Assembly (NCBI GenBank): GCA_037189585.1
Contig: JBBCJA010000013.1
Coordinates: 259,235-323,234, forward strand
DNA length: 64,000 bases
Reading direction: 5' to 3'
From: JAEXNA01 sp037189585
GTDB taxonomy: Bacteria; Vulcanimicrobiota; Xenobia; Xenobiales; JADMJV01
The stretch's first letter is position 1. Every line of letters begins with the position of its first letter. The position numbers were made by a program, and so were the translations under genes. Positions 53,508 to 62,278 of the stretch are shown here, one piece after another. The notes below the pieces were generated by a model. It was not told the DNA's origin. It saw nothing but the letters and a program-made list of their open reading frames with translations, and ran no database searches.

Positions 53508-55505
53508 TTAACCGACCAGGTAGGTGTAGCGACGGAGGCCGGCCTCAAAGCCCTGCAAAAGCAGTTGTGATTCCTTGAGGGTCATTCGGCCGCTTTCGAT
53601 GGCCCGCTCGGTTCGTTGTCGGATGTTCTCCTCCAGGTCGTCCACATCGTAGGAGACGTAGGAGAGGACTTCGCGCATGGTGTCGCCTTTGACCACGTGC
53701 TCGACCTGGTAGCCGCTGGGAGTCATTTTGATATGAACGGCGTTGACGTCGCCGAACAGATTGTGCAGCGAGCCGAGAATCTCTTGATACGCGCCACTGA
53801 GAAAAAGACCGAGAATGTAGGGCTCGAACCGCCGTGCCGGATCCTGGCTGGGGATCAAAGGATGAAGCTCCAGCAGAGTTTTGTGATCCTCCTTGGGATC
53901 GATGAACCTGTCCAGCTTTCCGTCGCTGTCACAGGTCAGATCGGCCAGGGTGCCGCGCTCGGTGGGCTCCTCGTCCAGGCGATGGATCGGCATAATGGGA
54001 AAGAGCTGATCCATCGCCCAGGTGTCGGGGACCGACTGAAAAATGGAGAGGTTGACGTAATACATCGAGGCCATAGTTTTGTCGAGCTCCTCGAGGTCGT
54101 CCGGCGGCTCTTCCATCTCACGGAAGAGCTTCTGAAGGATTCGGCAGATCTGCCAGAACAGTCGCTCGGCCTTGGCCCGTTGCCGAAGGGAGAGATAGCC
54201 ATGTCCGAAGAGGGAGACCGCCTCTTTTTTGAACTGCTTGGCGTCATGCCAGCTCTCCTGGAGATTTTCGCTAGTGATGTGGTCGAGCGTTTCGAACAGG
54301 TTCTTCACGATCATATGATCGTCGTCGGCGGGCGCCTTTGGCTCTGTCCTGGTCACTTCGCCAACTCCTAGGACATCAAAGACCAGCACAGTCATGTGGG
54401 AAGCCAGGGCGCGACCGCTTTCGGAAACAAGGACGGGTTGGATGACATTGTGGGTGGTGCAGGCGTCTTTAACAGCCGCTACCACATCGTTGGCATAGTT
54501 TTGAATGTTGTAGTTTTTGGAGGCGTGAGTGTTGGACTTTGAGCCATCGTAGTCCACGGCGAGGCCCCCGCCCACATCGAGATAACCCATCGGAGCTCCC
54601 AGCTTCACCAACTCAACGTAGACCTGACAGGCTTCCCGCAAGGCTTCCTTGATAGTGGAAATAGACGAGATCTGAGAGCCGATATGAAAGTGCAAAAGGC
54701 GCAGACAGTCCAGCATTCCCGCATCTTGAAGCCTTTCCACGCACTCGATGATTTCGGGAACGGTCAATCCGAATTTGGCTCCGTCACCCACCGTCTTGGC
54801 CCAGTGGCCCTGGCTTCGAATATTGAGCTTGGAGCGGACACCCAGCCACGGCTTGATACCAAGCTTTTTGGAAGCCTCAAGAACGGTGTCCAACTCCTCA
54901 GCTTGCTCTAAGATAATGATGGTTTGCTGGCTCATCCGCGAAGCCAGCAGCGCCGTCTCGACGTAGTCGGCATCTTTATATCCGTTACAAAGGATGAGAG
55001 CGCCGGGCGAATTCAAGGTGGCCAGAGCGATCAAAAGCTCCGGTTTTGAACCGGCTTCTAGACCAAACTGTTTGTTTGTACCGTATTTGACCAGACTTTC
55101 GACAACATGGCGTTGCTGATTGCACTTGACCGGAAAAACTCCCTGATAATGGTTGCTATAGCTGTAGCGAGTGATGGCTCGAGAGAAAGCTGAAGTTAGG
55201 CGTTCCAGCCGATCTTCTAGAATATCGGAAAAACGGATCAGAATCGGCATCTCCAGATTACGCTGCTTGAGAGAGGTTACCAACTCATGTAGGTCCAGAG
55301 CCCCGCCACGATCGCCCTGAGGACTGACGGTGACATGCCCGGCCGCGTTGATGGAAAAATAGGGGTCCCCCCAATACTCGATGCGATAGAGCTCCTCGCT
55401 ATCCTCAATGGTCCACGCGCTGTCTTGACGAGTCTCGGTTAGGCTCAATTCTTTCTCCACACTCCGTATTTCATAGATATGCCGGCTGGGGTCGACATTC
55501 GGCAA
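53508..55505 (-). CDS. speA: Biosynthetic arginine decarboxylase
   Basis: 665 aa, the usual length for SpeA. PLP-lysine motif GVFPVKCNQQRHVVESL, GLEAGSKPELL, HFHIGSQ, GYLDVGGGLAVDYDGS, and VSESGRALASH are all canonical. Converts arginine to agmatine for polyamine synthesis; no agmatinase gene adjoins. Start uncertain: TTG 55505 taken, GTG 55460 possible, neither with a good Shine-Dalgarno. Divergent from the papain-like protein. Confidence 0.95.
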   Translation of the reverse strand: MPNVDPSRHIYEIRSVEKELSLTETRQDSAWTIEDSEELYRIEYWGDPYFSINAAGHVTVSPQGDRGGALDLHELVTSLKQRNLEMPILIRFSDILEDRLERLTSAFSRAITRYSYSNHYQGVFPVKCNQQRHVVESLVKYGTNKQFGLEAGSKPELLIALATLNSPGALILCNGYKDADYVETALLASRMSQQTIIILEQAEELDTVLEASKKLGIKPWLGVRSKLNIRSQGHWAKTVGDGAKFGLTVPEIIECVERLQDAGMLDCLRLLHFHIGSQISSISTIKEALREACQVYVELVKLGAPMGYLDVGGGLAVDYDGSKSNTHASKNYNIQNYANDVVAAVKDACTTHNVIQPVLVSESGRALASHMTVLVFDVLGVGEVTRTEPKAPADDDHMIVKNLFETLDHITSENLQESWHDAKQFKKEAVSLFGHGYLSLRQRAKAERLFWQICRILQKLFREMEEPPDDLEELDKTMASMYYVNLSIFQSVPDTWAMDQLFPIMPIHRLDEEPTERGTLADLTCDSDGKLDRFIDPKEDHKTLLELHPLIPSQDPARRFEPYILGLFLSGAYQEILGSLHNLFGDVNAVHIKMTPSGYQVEHVVKGDTMREVLSYVSYDVDDLEENIRQRTERAIESGRMTLKESQLLLQGFEAGLRRYTYLVG

Positions 55506-55603
55506 ACTTGTTCGAAGCCCGCACGGCGAAGCCTCCAGGGAAAGGTGAAGGCCTACGGTACTTTATGCCTAGACGATTGACCCTACTTGGGGATAATAGA
55601 GCT

Positions 55604-57199
55604 ATGAGCCATGAAATCCGTACGAACCAGAATCAGCCACATCGGCCTATCATTTCACCGTCGATCGAGAAGGTTGCATCCAACTTGGCTGGTGTGGCTG
55701 ATAGCATTCTCGGAAATCCGGCGGGAGAGGCGCCCTTGGGCTCGGTTGTCTCGCCCGCGACTCAACGGATGGTGTCCCGCTTGACCGGCGGTTTGATGAA
55801 CCCCAACCAGAATCTCGGAGTTACCCAGGGAGTTCCACGCGATGAACGGACCGGATTACCCGAAATTCACCAGGCCCTTCCCAGTGGTATGCTCGCCGAA
55901 GGGGTGAAGGCCGGAGTTAAGAAGGCACGTGCCGACAGGCGTGAGGTGTTGGAGAAGTTCAGCTCAAATCCTGAGCTGTTGGGCCTGGCAAAGACCATGA
56001 GAACCAACGACCTTCCCGCTTTGTTGAGCCTCCAGCAGAAGGGGATCCTGGCCAAGAAAGACATCAAGGGCCAGACCGTGACCGAATCGCTACTGGGCCT
56101 GGCTCAGGGGCCTTTGATCAAAGATACGGACGGAAAAGAGATCGACCGCAAGGCTCTTTTGGGTCAGCTCGTCACCGACCTCGACGATCCCAAAGTGATC
56201 TGGCAAGGTCGAGGAAATACCTGCGGAGCAACCAGTTCCAGCATCTACCTGGCCCAAACCCGCCCCGCCGAGTACGCTCGCATCACTGCGGAGTTGGCCA
56301 AGCCACCCGGAGAAGCTCTTCTTCCGGACGGCAAAAACAAGATCAGGGCGCTTCAGAGCCAGATTAACAATGACCGCTCTCGCTCTTTGACGGGACAACT
56401 CTTGCAGCCGGCTTTCATGGAGTTCGCCAATGGAGACAAGTACGACTATAAGGTCGACAAGGACTCAGAGGCGCACAAACATAATGCCAACGCCCTTCTT
56501 CACAAATCTAGCTTGCCAGCTATCGGTACGGGACCGATCTATGCCAAATTTGATGCATCTGAGAAGACTCGCCATTTAGCGGCGACTTTGGGACATCAGA
56601 TTCCAGGGTTGACCCAGCCGGAAATGGCCAGGCTGACGACCGCGTTGTTTGGACAAGAGCATGAGGTTCTCGGATCCGACTTGAGTATAGGCGACGTTAG
56701 AAGGTCTCTGACCCAGCGAGCCAAGCCAAAGAACAAGGCGGCACTAGAAGCTTTGGACCAAAGGCGTTTACCGGCTTTCGTCCTTATGGACGCCGACCAT
56801 GGAATGAAAACGGAGAAAACCATGGTGGGGGCACTCCTCAAGCGTACTTTCCCCGGAATGCTCGATAAATCTGCTTTGGAGGGGCTTCTGGGCAAAGAAG
56901 CCCAGGATGCGATTAAGGCTAAGCGGAAAATCGTCATGCCCGCCGACGGATTTCACTGGGTTCTGGTCCGGGAGATCAAAGACGGTAGAGTCTACTTTGA
57001 CGATCCGAATCGGCCCAGTAAGGCGCAACTCGACCCCAACGACAAAGCTCGCCGAGATTCCGACGATCCGGCTTACAAGTATCGCTATCGCCCGGATGGG
57101 TTCCAGGTGGACGAGCAGTCAGGCTTGTCCAGTATGCCGATCGACAATTTTAAGGAAACCGTCTGGTCGGTGGTGGTTCCGAAACAGCAGCCTAACTAA
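55604..57199 (+). CDS. Putative papain-like cysteine peptidase, family unknown
   Basis: 531 aa from ATG 55604 (GGGGAT upstream). No signal peptide. I do not recognise the family, but a Cys-His-Asn/Asp triad can be read: Cys207 in GRGNTCGATSSSIYLA, His451 in DGFHWVLVREI, and Asp466/Asn469 in VYFDDPNRPS. The order and the surrounding hydrophobics fit papain-fold peptidases (C39/C58-like). The N-terminal 200 residues are helical and polar, as in secreted effectors or self-processing peptidases. Slightly more Lys/Asp-rich than the neighbours. The stop overlaps convergent adh by 8 bp. Confidence 0.6.
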   Translation: MSHEIRTNQNQPHRPIISPSIEKVASNLAGVADSILGNPAGEAPLGSVVSPATQRMVSRLTGGLMNPNQNLGVTQGVPRDERTGLPEIHQALPSGMLAEGVKAGVKKARADRREVLEKFSSNPELLGLAKTMRTNDLPALLSLQQKGILAKKDIKGQTVTESLLGLAQGPLIKDTDGKEIDRKALLGQLVTDLDDPKVIWQGRGNTCGATSSSIYLAQTRPAEYARITAELAKPPGEALLPDGKNKIRALQSQINNDRSRSLTGQLLQPAFMEFANGDKYDYKVDKDSEAHKHNANALLHKSSLPAIGTGPIYAKFDASEKTRHLAATLGHQIPGLTQPEMARLTTALFGQEHEVLGSDLSIGDVRRSLTQRAKPKNKAALEALDQRRLPAFVLMDADHGMKTEKTMVGALLKRTFPGMLDKSALEGLLGKEAQDAIKAKRKIVMPADGFHWVLVREIKDGRVYFDDPNRPSKAQLDPNDKARRDSDDPAYKYRYRPDGFQVDEQSGLSSMPIDNFKETVWSVVVPKQQPN

Positions 57200-58235
57200 G
57201 ACTGGCCATGTCGATCACGAAACGATATTTAATATCGCTTTTCAGCAGTCGTTCATAGGCTTCGTTGACCTTGTCGACCGGGATCAGCTCCACCTCGGAG
57301 ACGATTCCGTGCTGGGCGCAAAAGTCGAGCATCTCCTGTGTCTCGGCGATCCCTCCAATGAGTGAGCCGGCCAGGTTCTTGGAGCCGAAGATGACCGAGA
57401 AGGAGGCGACCTGCAGCGGCTCCTCAGGGGCGCCGACCAGCACCATCGTGCCATGACGCTTGATCAACGAGAGATAGGCGTTGACGTCGTGAGTCGCCGA
57501 GACCGTATCGACGATCAGATCGAAGCTTCCGGCGGCCGCCGCCATCTGATCTGGATTGTTGGATAGAACCACGCTGGAAGCGCCCAGCTTCTTGGCGTCC
57601 TCCACTTTGTTCGCGGAGGTGGTGAAGAGAACAACTTCGGCTCCCAGGGCGGCGGCGATCTTCACCGCCATATGGCCCAACCCACCCAGGCCCACCACGC
57701 CGACCTTTTTACCCGGACCGGCACCCCAGCGTTTGAGGGGAGAGTAAGTGGTGATGCCGGCGCAAAGCAAAGGCGCCACGGCTTCGAGTTTGTCGGTGTG
57801 GCGGATGTGCAGGACAAACTCCTGGTCGACCGTCACTGACTGGGAATAACCACCGAAAGTGTGACCGCCCAGATGTTTGTCGGGACCGTTGTAAGTGAAG
57901 ACCGCGCCGTTTTCACAAAACTGTTCCTCGTGATCATGGCAGGCCGAGCACTGGCGGCAGGAATCGACCATACAGCCCACGCCGACGGTATCGCCCACTT
58001 TGAACTTGCTAACTTCAGCTCCCACCTCGCGAACCGTGCCCAAGATCTCATGACCGGGAACGCAAGGATAGAGAGTGTTTTTCCATTCGTTACGAGCTTG
58101 ATGCAGATCGGAGTGGCAAATACCACAGTAGAGAATGTCGATCTTGACATCGGTCGGACCGGTCTGGCGACGGTCGATGGTCATAGGGGCGAGCGGCGCG
58201 GCCGCGCTGGGATTTCCGTAAGCTGAAACTGACAT
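57192..58235 (-). CDS. Zinc-dependent NADP alcohol dehydrogenase (YahK/cinnamyl-alcohol type)
   Basis: 347 aa from ATG 58235 (TTG 58241 possible). Catalytic zinc ligands in GICHSDLHQ and PGHE, structural zinc cysteines in CRQCSACHDHEEQFC, and the cofactor loop VGLGGLGHMAVK. SANKVEDAK just after the second strand, without a strand-end acidic residue, favours NADP. Reduces aldehydes broadly. Divergent from the sulfite-oxidase-like gene, gap 35 bp. Confidence 0.95.
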   Translation of the reverse strand: MSVSAYGNPSAAAPLAPMTIDRRQTGPTDVKIDILYCGICHSDLHQARNEWKNTLYPCVPGHEILGTVREVGAEVSKFKVGDTVGVGCMVDSCRQCSACHDHEEQFCENGAVFTYNGPDKHLGGHTFGGYSQSVTVDQEFVLHIRHTDKLEAVAPLLCAGITTYSPLKRWGAGPGKKVGVVGLGGLGHMAVKIAAALGAEVVLFTTSANKVEDAKKLGASSVVLSNNPDQMAAAAGSFDLIVDTVSATHDVNAYLSLIKRHGTMVLVGAPEEPLQVASFSVIFGSKNLAGSLIGGIAETQEMLDFCAQHGIVSEVELIPVDKVNEAYERLLKSDIKYRFVIDMASLS

Positions 58236-58270
58236 GATCAAGCCGTTCTCAGTCGAGGCGGCTAAGCCCT

Positions 58271-59293
58271 TTGGAGGTTGTTCAGGTCCCTTTCGGCGAA
58301 CCTTGGACCATGTCTGACATCGTCACCGAAGCACCGCTCAACCGTCACGTCTCTTGGCAAGGTCTCGAGCACGACGTGACCCCTACCGGAGAGTTCTTCT
58401 GCCGTAACCATAACGACTTCCCCGAGCCTCCTGCCATCTTGGACTGGGCGGGCCACCCCCTGACCCCCGCGGAGCTGGCCGCCATGTCTCAGGTCGAATA
58501 TCTGGTCACGCTAGAGTGCGCCGGTAACGGAAGAACCGAATTCAAGCCGGTGCCTAAAGGAACTCCTTGGGGAATTCGAGGTCTTTCCACGGGTCGTTTC
58601 CGCGGTGTCGCGGTGGAGACGCTGCTCAGAGAATTTCCTCCTTCGTCCGAGGCCAAGCACGTCATCTTTCGCGGGGCCGATCGAGGCGAGGATGGTCTCT
58701 ACGAGCGCAGCTTGACCTTCGATGAGATCGGTCGACATAGGGCCCTGGTCGCCTTAGAGATGAACGGAAAGGCTCTACCCTTGCAGCACGGGGCCCCCTT
58801 CCGTCTGATCGTTCCGCACTACTACGCGATGACGTCCGTCAAGTGGCTGTGTCAGGCTGAATATTCCCCCACGGCGAGCGTCGGCTACTATCAGATCGAG
58901 GACTATCTGGTCGACTATCAAGATGGAACCCCGATTCGTCCGGCCACCTTGATGCGACCCAAGTCGATTCTGGTCTCACCTGCCGAGGGGGAGACCGTTC
59001 GGGGGATAGTGAGCATTCACGGTAAGGTCTGGTCGGGCGAATCGCACGTCAGCGGTGTTGAGCTCGAGCTTCGGGGAGCGGGAGCGGACCGGCTTCTGGT
59101 GGCACGGCTGGGAGACGACTTGGGACCTTTCGCCTGGCGGTCCTTTCATGCCGAAGTTCAACTCGCTCCAGGCTCATACTCGGTAACCTCTTTCTGCCTG
59201 ACCGATCAGGAGCGCCAACCCAAAAAAGCGCGCTGGAACGCCCAGGGATACGAGAACAATTCCGCCCATCGAGTGGCCTTCCAGGTCGGTTAA
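58271..59293 (+). CDS. Sulfite-oxidase-family molybdopterin oxidoreductase
   Basis: 340 aa from TTG 58271 (ATG 58310 is an alternative). Moco-binding domain with the molybdenum-ligating Cys in LVTLECAGNGR; RNHNDFPEPP and MTSVKWL are family landmarks. The C-terminal ~110 residues form the immunoglobulin-like dimerisation domain (SILVSPAEGETV...). No signal peptide and no heme domain, so unlike SorAB or YedY; a cytoplasmic or soluble sulfite-oxidase-like enzyme of unknown acceptor. Last intact chromosomal gene before the mobile region. Confidence 0.9.
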   Translation: MEVVQVPFGEPWTMSDIVTEAPLNRHVSWQGLEHDVTPTGEFFCRNHNDFPEPPAILDWAGHPLTPAELAAMSQVEYLVTLECAGNGRTEFKPVPKGTPWGIRGLSTGRFRGVAVETLLREFPPSSEAKHVIFRGADRGEDGLYERSLTFDEIGRHRALVALEMNGKALPLQHGAPFRLIVPHYYAMTSVKWLCQAEYSPTASVGYYQIEDYLVDYQDGTPIRPATLMRPKSILVSPAEGETVRGIVSIHGKVWSGESHVSGVELELRGAGADRLLVARLGDDLGPFAWRSFHAEVQLAPGSYSVTSFCLTDQERQPKKARWNAQGYENNSAHRVAFQVG

Positions 59294-59377
59294 ATCAGGA
59301 CCTGGTCTCAGGCCTGACGGCCTCCGACAAAGCCAGCGCGTCAACGGAAACCTGCTCGTTCTTGGCCTCGAAAAGAG

Positions 59378-59414
59378 CCAGCGGTTACTGCACTCAACGC
59401 ACTTCAACCGCTGG
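59378..59414. terminator. Inverted repeat downstream of the sulfite-oxidase-like gene
   Basis: CCAGCGGTT (59378-59386) pairs with AACCGCTGG (59406-59414) across a 19-nt loop. Could end either the oxidoreductase or the recombinase fragment. No T-tract. Confidence 0.4.
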
Positions 59415-59423
59415 CGGTAGACT

Positions 59424-59771
59424 CTAGGCTTGCCGATGTAGCTTCCGCTTCAGCCATAGCACCGCTTGCTGACGCTGCTCCGAGAGCCTCGTGTCGCCTT
59501 GAGCCCGACTACTGCAATCGTCATTGTCGCCTGACACTTTGCTCTCCTTGCTCTTTCTCTTTGCCCTAAAGCACTCGCTTCGCATCGCCCTGGGATGAGT
59601 GCGGCGATGTTCTTTCAGGAGCTCTAGCGGCCTAACCCGCGTGTAGCTCTCGGTGGTGGTCGAGCTCTCGTGTCCCAAGAGGGCTTGGATGTAAGCCACG
59701 TTCGCGCCGGACTCCAAGAGATGGGTCGCGAAGGAATGACGCTTATGCCGAGCTCGGCATAACCGACACAC
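59424..59771 (-). pseudogene. Tyrosine recombinase (integrase) fragment, C-terminal part only
   Basis: About 107 aa remain. They begin at the second catalytic box and contain RHSFATHLLESGANV, LLGHESSTTTESYTRV (third-box His and the nucleophile Tyr) and a LLKEHRRTHPRA tail seen in some mobile integrases. The N-terminal two thirds, including the first catalytic Arg, are absent; even the usual HxLRH is one residue short (HKRH). The break coincides with the 20-bp palindrome at 59743-59762, so codons before 59742 are probably not native integrase. Confidence 0.85.
59743..59762. repeat. 20-bp perfect palindrome, copy 1 (TTATGCCG-AGCT-CGGCATAA)
   Basis: Perfect palindrome at the truncation point of the recombinase gene. 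The same arms recur at 63521-63540 with a different 4-bp centre. Confidence 0.8.
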
Positions 59772-60479
59772 GCATGCCTCTCAGCTGGACCGAAGCCGCT
59801 ACCGTCCCGGTCGGTTCACGTCCAGAAAATCCTTGGGCACAGGCAGCTCGGCTCCACTCAGGTTTACTGCACGGTCACGAAGGAAGAACTTGCTAGATCT
59901 GCCAGTGACCTGGAATAGGGCCATTTTTCGAACCGTTCTGGATCGTTACCTAGTGACGTGGTGGCCATCACTGGCGTTAGTGCGTAACGCCCAGTTCCGG
60001 GATCGTCTGTGGCCATGTCTCGGCGACTCCTCGCAGATCCCCCGTAGATCTGGCGATCCTGCGGGGGCCTAACGGCCAGGATCCAAAGACCCTACTTGGG
60101 GGGACATGGTGCCGTTTATCGGTATCCGCTCGTCGCCGCTTCGCTTGGGCTAACGCCCAAGCTCATGGGCCGGGGCTCAAGGGACCGCGAGAGATCCGCG
60201 TTCACGATCTCGCATCCAACGCGGGGCCTAAGGCCGGACTCCAACGATCAGCGATGAGCGGCGACAATTGCGGGCGGGCTCATCGCCCCGGCCAACGCCA
60301 GCCATCGCGCTTTGTTCCAAAGCAGAGAAGGTTACACTCAAAGCTCTCGCTCGAGACCGGCAGCAACCGAGGGTCAGAGCAAACGACAGACTTTGGGGGG
60401 CCGGGTGACTCGCGCGGGAGAGGTTCTTGGGCTCAAGGGGATTGATGGGCAGCTTTCCCCAGCGAATCACCCGGCGCGG
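59763..60479. other. Gene-poor structured stretch between the recombinase fragment and repeat A
   Basis: No convincing gene. Several hairpins: ACTGG(G)CGTTA/TAACGCCCAGT near 59969-59994; GATCCT...GGCC-TAAC-GGCC-AGGATC near 60056-60083; CTTGGGC-TAAC-GCCCAAG near 60145-60162; GCGATGAGC/GCTCATCGC at 60251-60286; and a 14-bp arm pair with one mismatch at 60400-60413/60462-60475. The last one precedes repeat A directly. Part of 60160-60250 may be a decayed third copy of the repeat (CGGGGCCTAAGGCCGGACT). Confidence 0.5.
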
Positions 60480-60665
60480 AGCCTAAAGGCGGAACTTTGA
60501 GCAACGAACAGGCTCAGAGCTTTGGCCGGGCCCGCGCCGGAAGACGGTGCCCCGCCTTTGCCAGTCCCCTGTCGGGGACTGAAAGCCGGGGCGTAAGGCT
60601 CTTCTTCTGTTCTTGGTTCGCAGAAAAGAAAAAAGCCCCGACCGACCTGGGGAGATCGATCAGGG
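60480..60665. repeat. Direct repeat copy A (~185 bp)
   Basis: About 90% identical to 61275-61458, beginning AGCCT-A/C-AA-GGCGG and ending GCGATCAGGG-like. It contains nested hairpins: AGTCCCC-TGTC-GGGGACT inside a GCCCCG/CGGGGC stem. Weaker similarity continues ~80 bp upstream. No coding potential. Confidence 0.85.
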
Positions 60666-60755
60666 GAGTGACATGGTCTCGGCAGTTGAATACTCAGATA
60701 GACGAATAGCGCCGAGTCACTTCCTTCACTTGTCTTGAACACGTAATATACGAAT

Positions 60756-61115
60756 ATGCAGGTCCCAAGAGAACAAAGAAAATGGATATTCACGGGACTT
60801 TTATTGGTTGTAGTTTGCTTTTGTAGTGTAGTCGCGTCTGGCAAGACTTGCTGGATTCCGGAGATTGGGGATTCTGAAAATGAAGTTCGCAAACACCTCA
60901 GAAATCCGATTCTTATAAGAACTGGTCAAAGCTTACGAATGCCAGATACAGTTTGGATGTCACTAGATGATTCCGCAAGAGCAATAAGGTTCGATGAACT
61001 ACCAGCGAGCAGAGGTCATCGACTTCTATACACGTGTGGGTTCTTGAGTTCCGAGTTTGTACTAGTGTACATCGAAAACGATAAAGTCTCTCAGGTTTTC
61101 AGGGGGGGTACTTGA
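60756..61115 (+). CDS. Small secreted protein of unknown function between direct repeats
   Basis: 119 aa, not recognised. Signal peptide (KWIFTGLLLVVVCFCSVVASG) then a ~90-residue mature domain with two Cys. Codon use and base composition are clearly AT-richer than the rest of the window, pointing to foreign origin. No clear Shine-Dalgarno; TAATAT 13 bp upstream could be a -10. The gene is exactly framed by repeat copies A and B, like a cassette. Confidence 0.6.
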   Translation: MQVPREQRKWIFTGLLLVVVCFCSVVASGKTCWIPEIGDSENEVRKHLRNPILIRTGQSLRMPDTVWMSLDDSARAIRFDELPASRGHRLLYTCGFLSSEFVLVYIENDKVSQVFRGGT

Positions 61116-61274
61116 GTTGGAGTCACCTTCCATGCCTCCGGGGAGGAACATCAAGGTTATGAAAACTTGGGTTGATAGTGGAGTCCAATCGTGTCTTATC
61201 ACATGGGGCCGGTGGGTTATCAATAGCATCAATGCAGGCGCTTGAACAGCTTTTCGTCGGCTGAGTCCGGGCGA

Positions 61275-61458
61275 AGCCTCAAGGCGGGACTTTGAGCAAC
61301 GAACAGGCCCAGAGCTTTGGCCGGGCCCACGTCGGAAGACGGTGCCCGCCTTTGCCAGTCCCCTGTCGGGGACTGAAAACCGGGGCGTAAGGCTCTTCTT
61401 CTGTTCTTGGTTCGCAGAAAAGAAAAAGCCCTGGTCGACCCGGGGGAAGCGATCAGGG
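61275..61458. repeat. Direct repeat copy B (~185 bp)
   Basis: Second copy, same orientation as copy A, starting 795 bp further on. It ends with AAGCCCTG...CAGGGCTT, a hairpin that is disrupted in copy A. The IS66 end follows 6 bp later. Confidence 0.85.
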
Positions 61459-61505
61459 CTTGCAGTAAGCGGTTCCTGAGTGGTGTTCTTTCGGGGCGTT
61501 AGACG

Positions 61506-61856
61506 ATGCCTTATTCTGGATCGATGTCACAAAGAGTACCGAGAGAGGACCGCCTGGCAATGGCCCGACGGTTCGAACAAACCAGCATCAGTAAGGACAA
61601 CTTCTGCAAGGCCGAGAACATTTCGATGTCGACCCTCGACTACTGGCGACAGCAACTTCGCCTCGATGATACCTTCGGTAACGGCTACGCCTTTCAGGGG
61701 GCTGTGGAGGGCCAATTCGTGGAGCTCATCGCTGATAAGCCCGGTCGTGTCACGACACGGCCGCCAGCACCAGGCCAGAGACCCGATTTGGAGGTCCAGC
61801 TTCCCCTTGGTGTCAAGCTTCGCTTCTTCGGAGTCGGGAGCGACGGTCACAGGTGA
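61506..61856 (+). CDS. tnpA: IS66 TnpA (HTH accessory protein)
   Basis: 116 aa. An N-terminal helix-turn-helix (VPREDRLAMARRFEQTSISK, FCKAENISMSTLDYWRQQL) is typical of IS66 OrfA; the C-terminus (LPLGVKLRFFG) is the short beta segment of the family. Stop overlaps tnpB (GTGA). Required for transposition with TnpB and TnpC; probably inert here because tnpC is broken. ATG 61524 is an alternative start. Confidence 0.88.
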   Translation: MPYSGSMSQRVPREDRLAMARRFEQTSISKDNFCKAENISMSTLDYWRQQLRLDDTFGNGYAFQGAVEGQFVELIADKPGRVTTRPPAPGQRPDLEVQLPLGVKLRFFGVGSDGHR

Positions 61857-62278
61857 GTCAAGAACTCCTAGCCCCGGCGCGAGTCTTCGTGTTTGGGCAG
61901 CCAGTCGACATGCGCAAGAGCTTCGATGGATTGTACTGCATAGTCCGATACAAGCTCGAGGAAGAGCCCACTAGCGGTGACTTATTCCTGTTTCTGAACC
62001 GCCGACGAAATTACGTCAAGGGTTTGCTATGGGACCGCACAGGCTTCGTGATTATCGCAAAGCGTCTCGAGAACGGTCAGTTCAAGCTGCGAAACAAGGC
62101 CTCCAAAATCGTCATCTCGCGAGAATGTCTGAGAAAATTTCTAGACGGGATTTCTGTGGGAGGAGTTGAGATCGTGGGATCAAACCCTTTAAGCAGTGGA
62201 CATGCAGACGCAGCTACAGAGGATGTCGAAGGCCGAACTGGTCTCCTTCGTCCTCCAGCAGCAAGCGGCCCAAGCTGA
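61853..62278 (+). CDS. tnpB: IS66 TnpB
   Basis: 141 aa, GTG start. Family core is complete: QPVDMRKSFDGLYCIVRY, SGDLFLFLNRRRNYVKGLLWDRTGF (part), AKRLENGQFKL. The normal protein ends near residue 115; here it runs ~25 residues further and overlaps tnpC by ~80 bp, suggesting a lost stop codon. Confidence 0.9.
   Translation: MSQELLAPARVFVFGQPVDMRKSFDGLYCIVRYKLEEEPTSGDLFLFLNRRRNYVKGLLWDRTGFVIIAKRLENGQFKLRNKASKIVISRECLRKFLDGISVGGVEIVGSNPLSSGHADAATEDVEGRTGLLRPPAASGPS

Noticed and set aside
53987..53994. CGGCATAA motif inside speA
   Set aside because: A single half-site that encodes conserved residues (PIMPIHRL region); no palindrome and no gene break, so chance.
59424..59771. Integron integrase IntI
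   Set aside because: The fragment's C-terminal boxes and the LLKEHRRTHP tail look more like mobile-element or Xer-type recombinases than IntI, and the IntI-specific region would lie in the missing part; the integron idea is kept only as a hypothesis.
59833..60072. 79-codon open frame in the structured gap
   Set aside because: No Shine-Dalgarno, composition unlike a protein, and it overlaps several hairpins; treated as non-coding.
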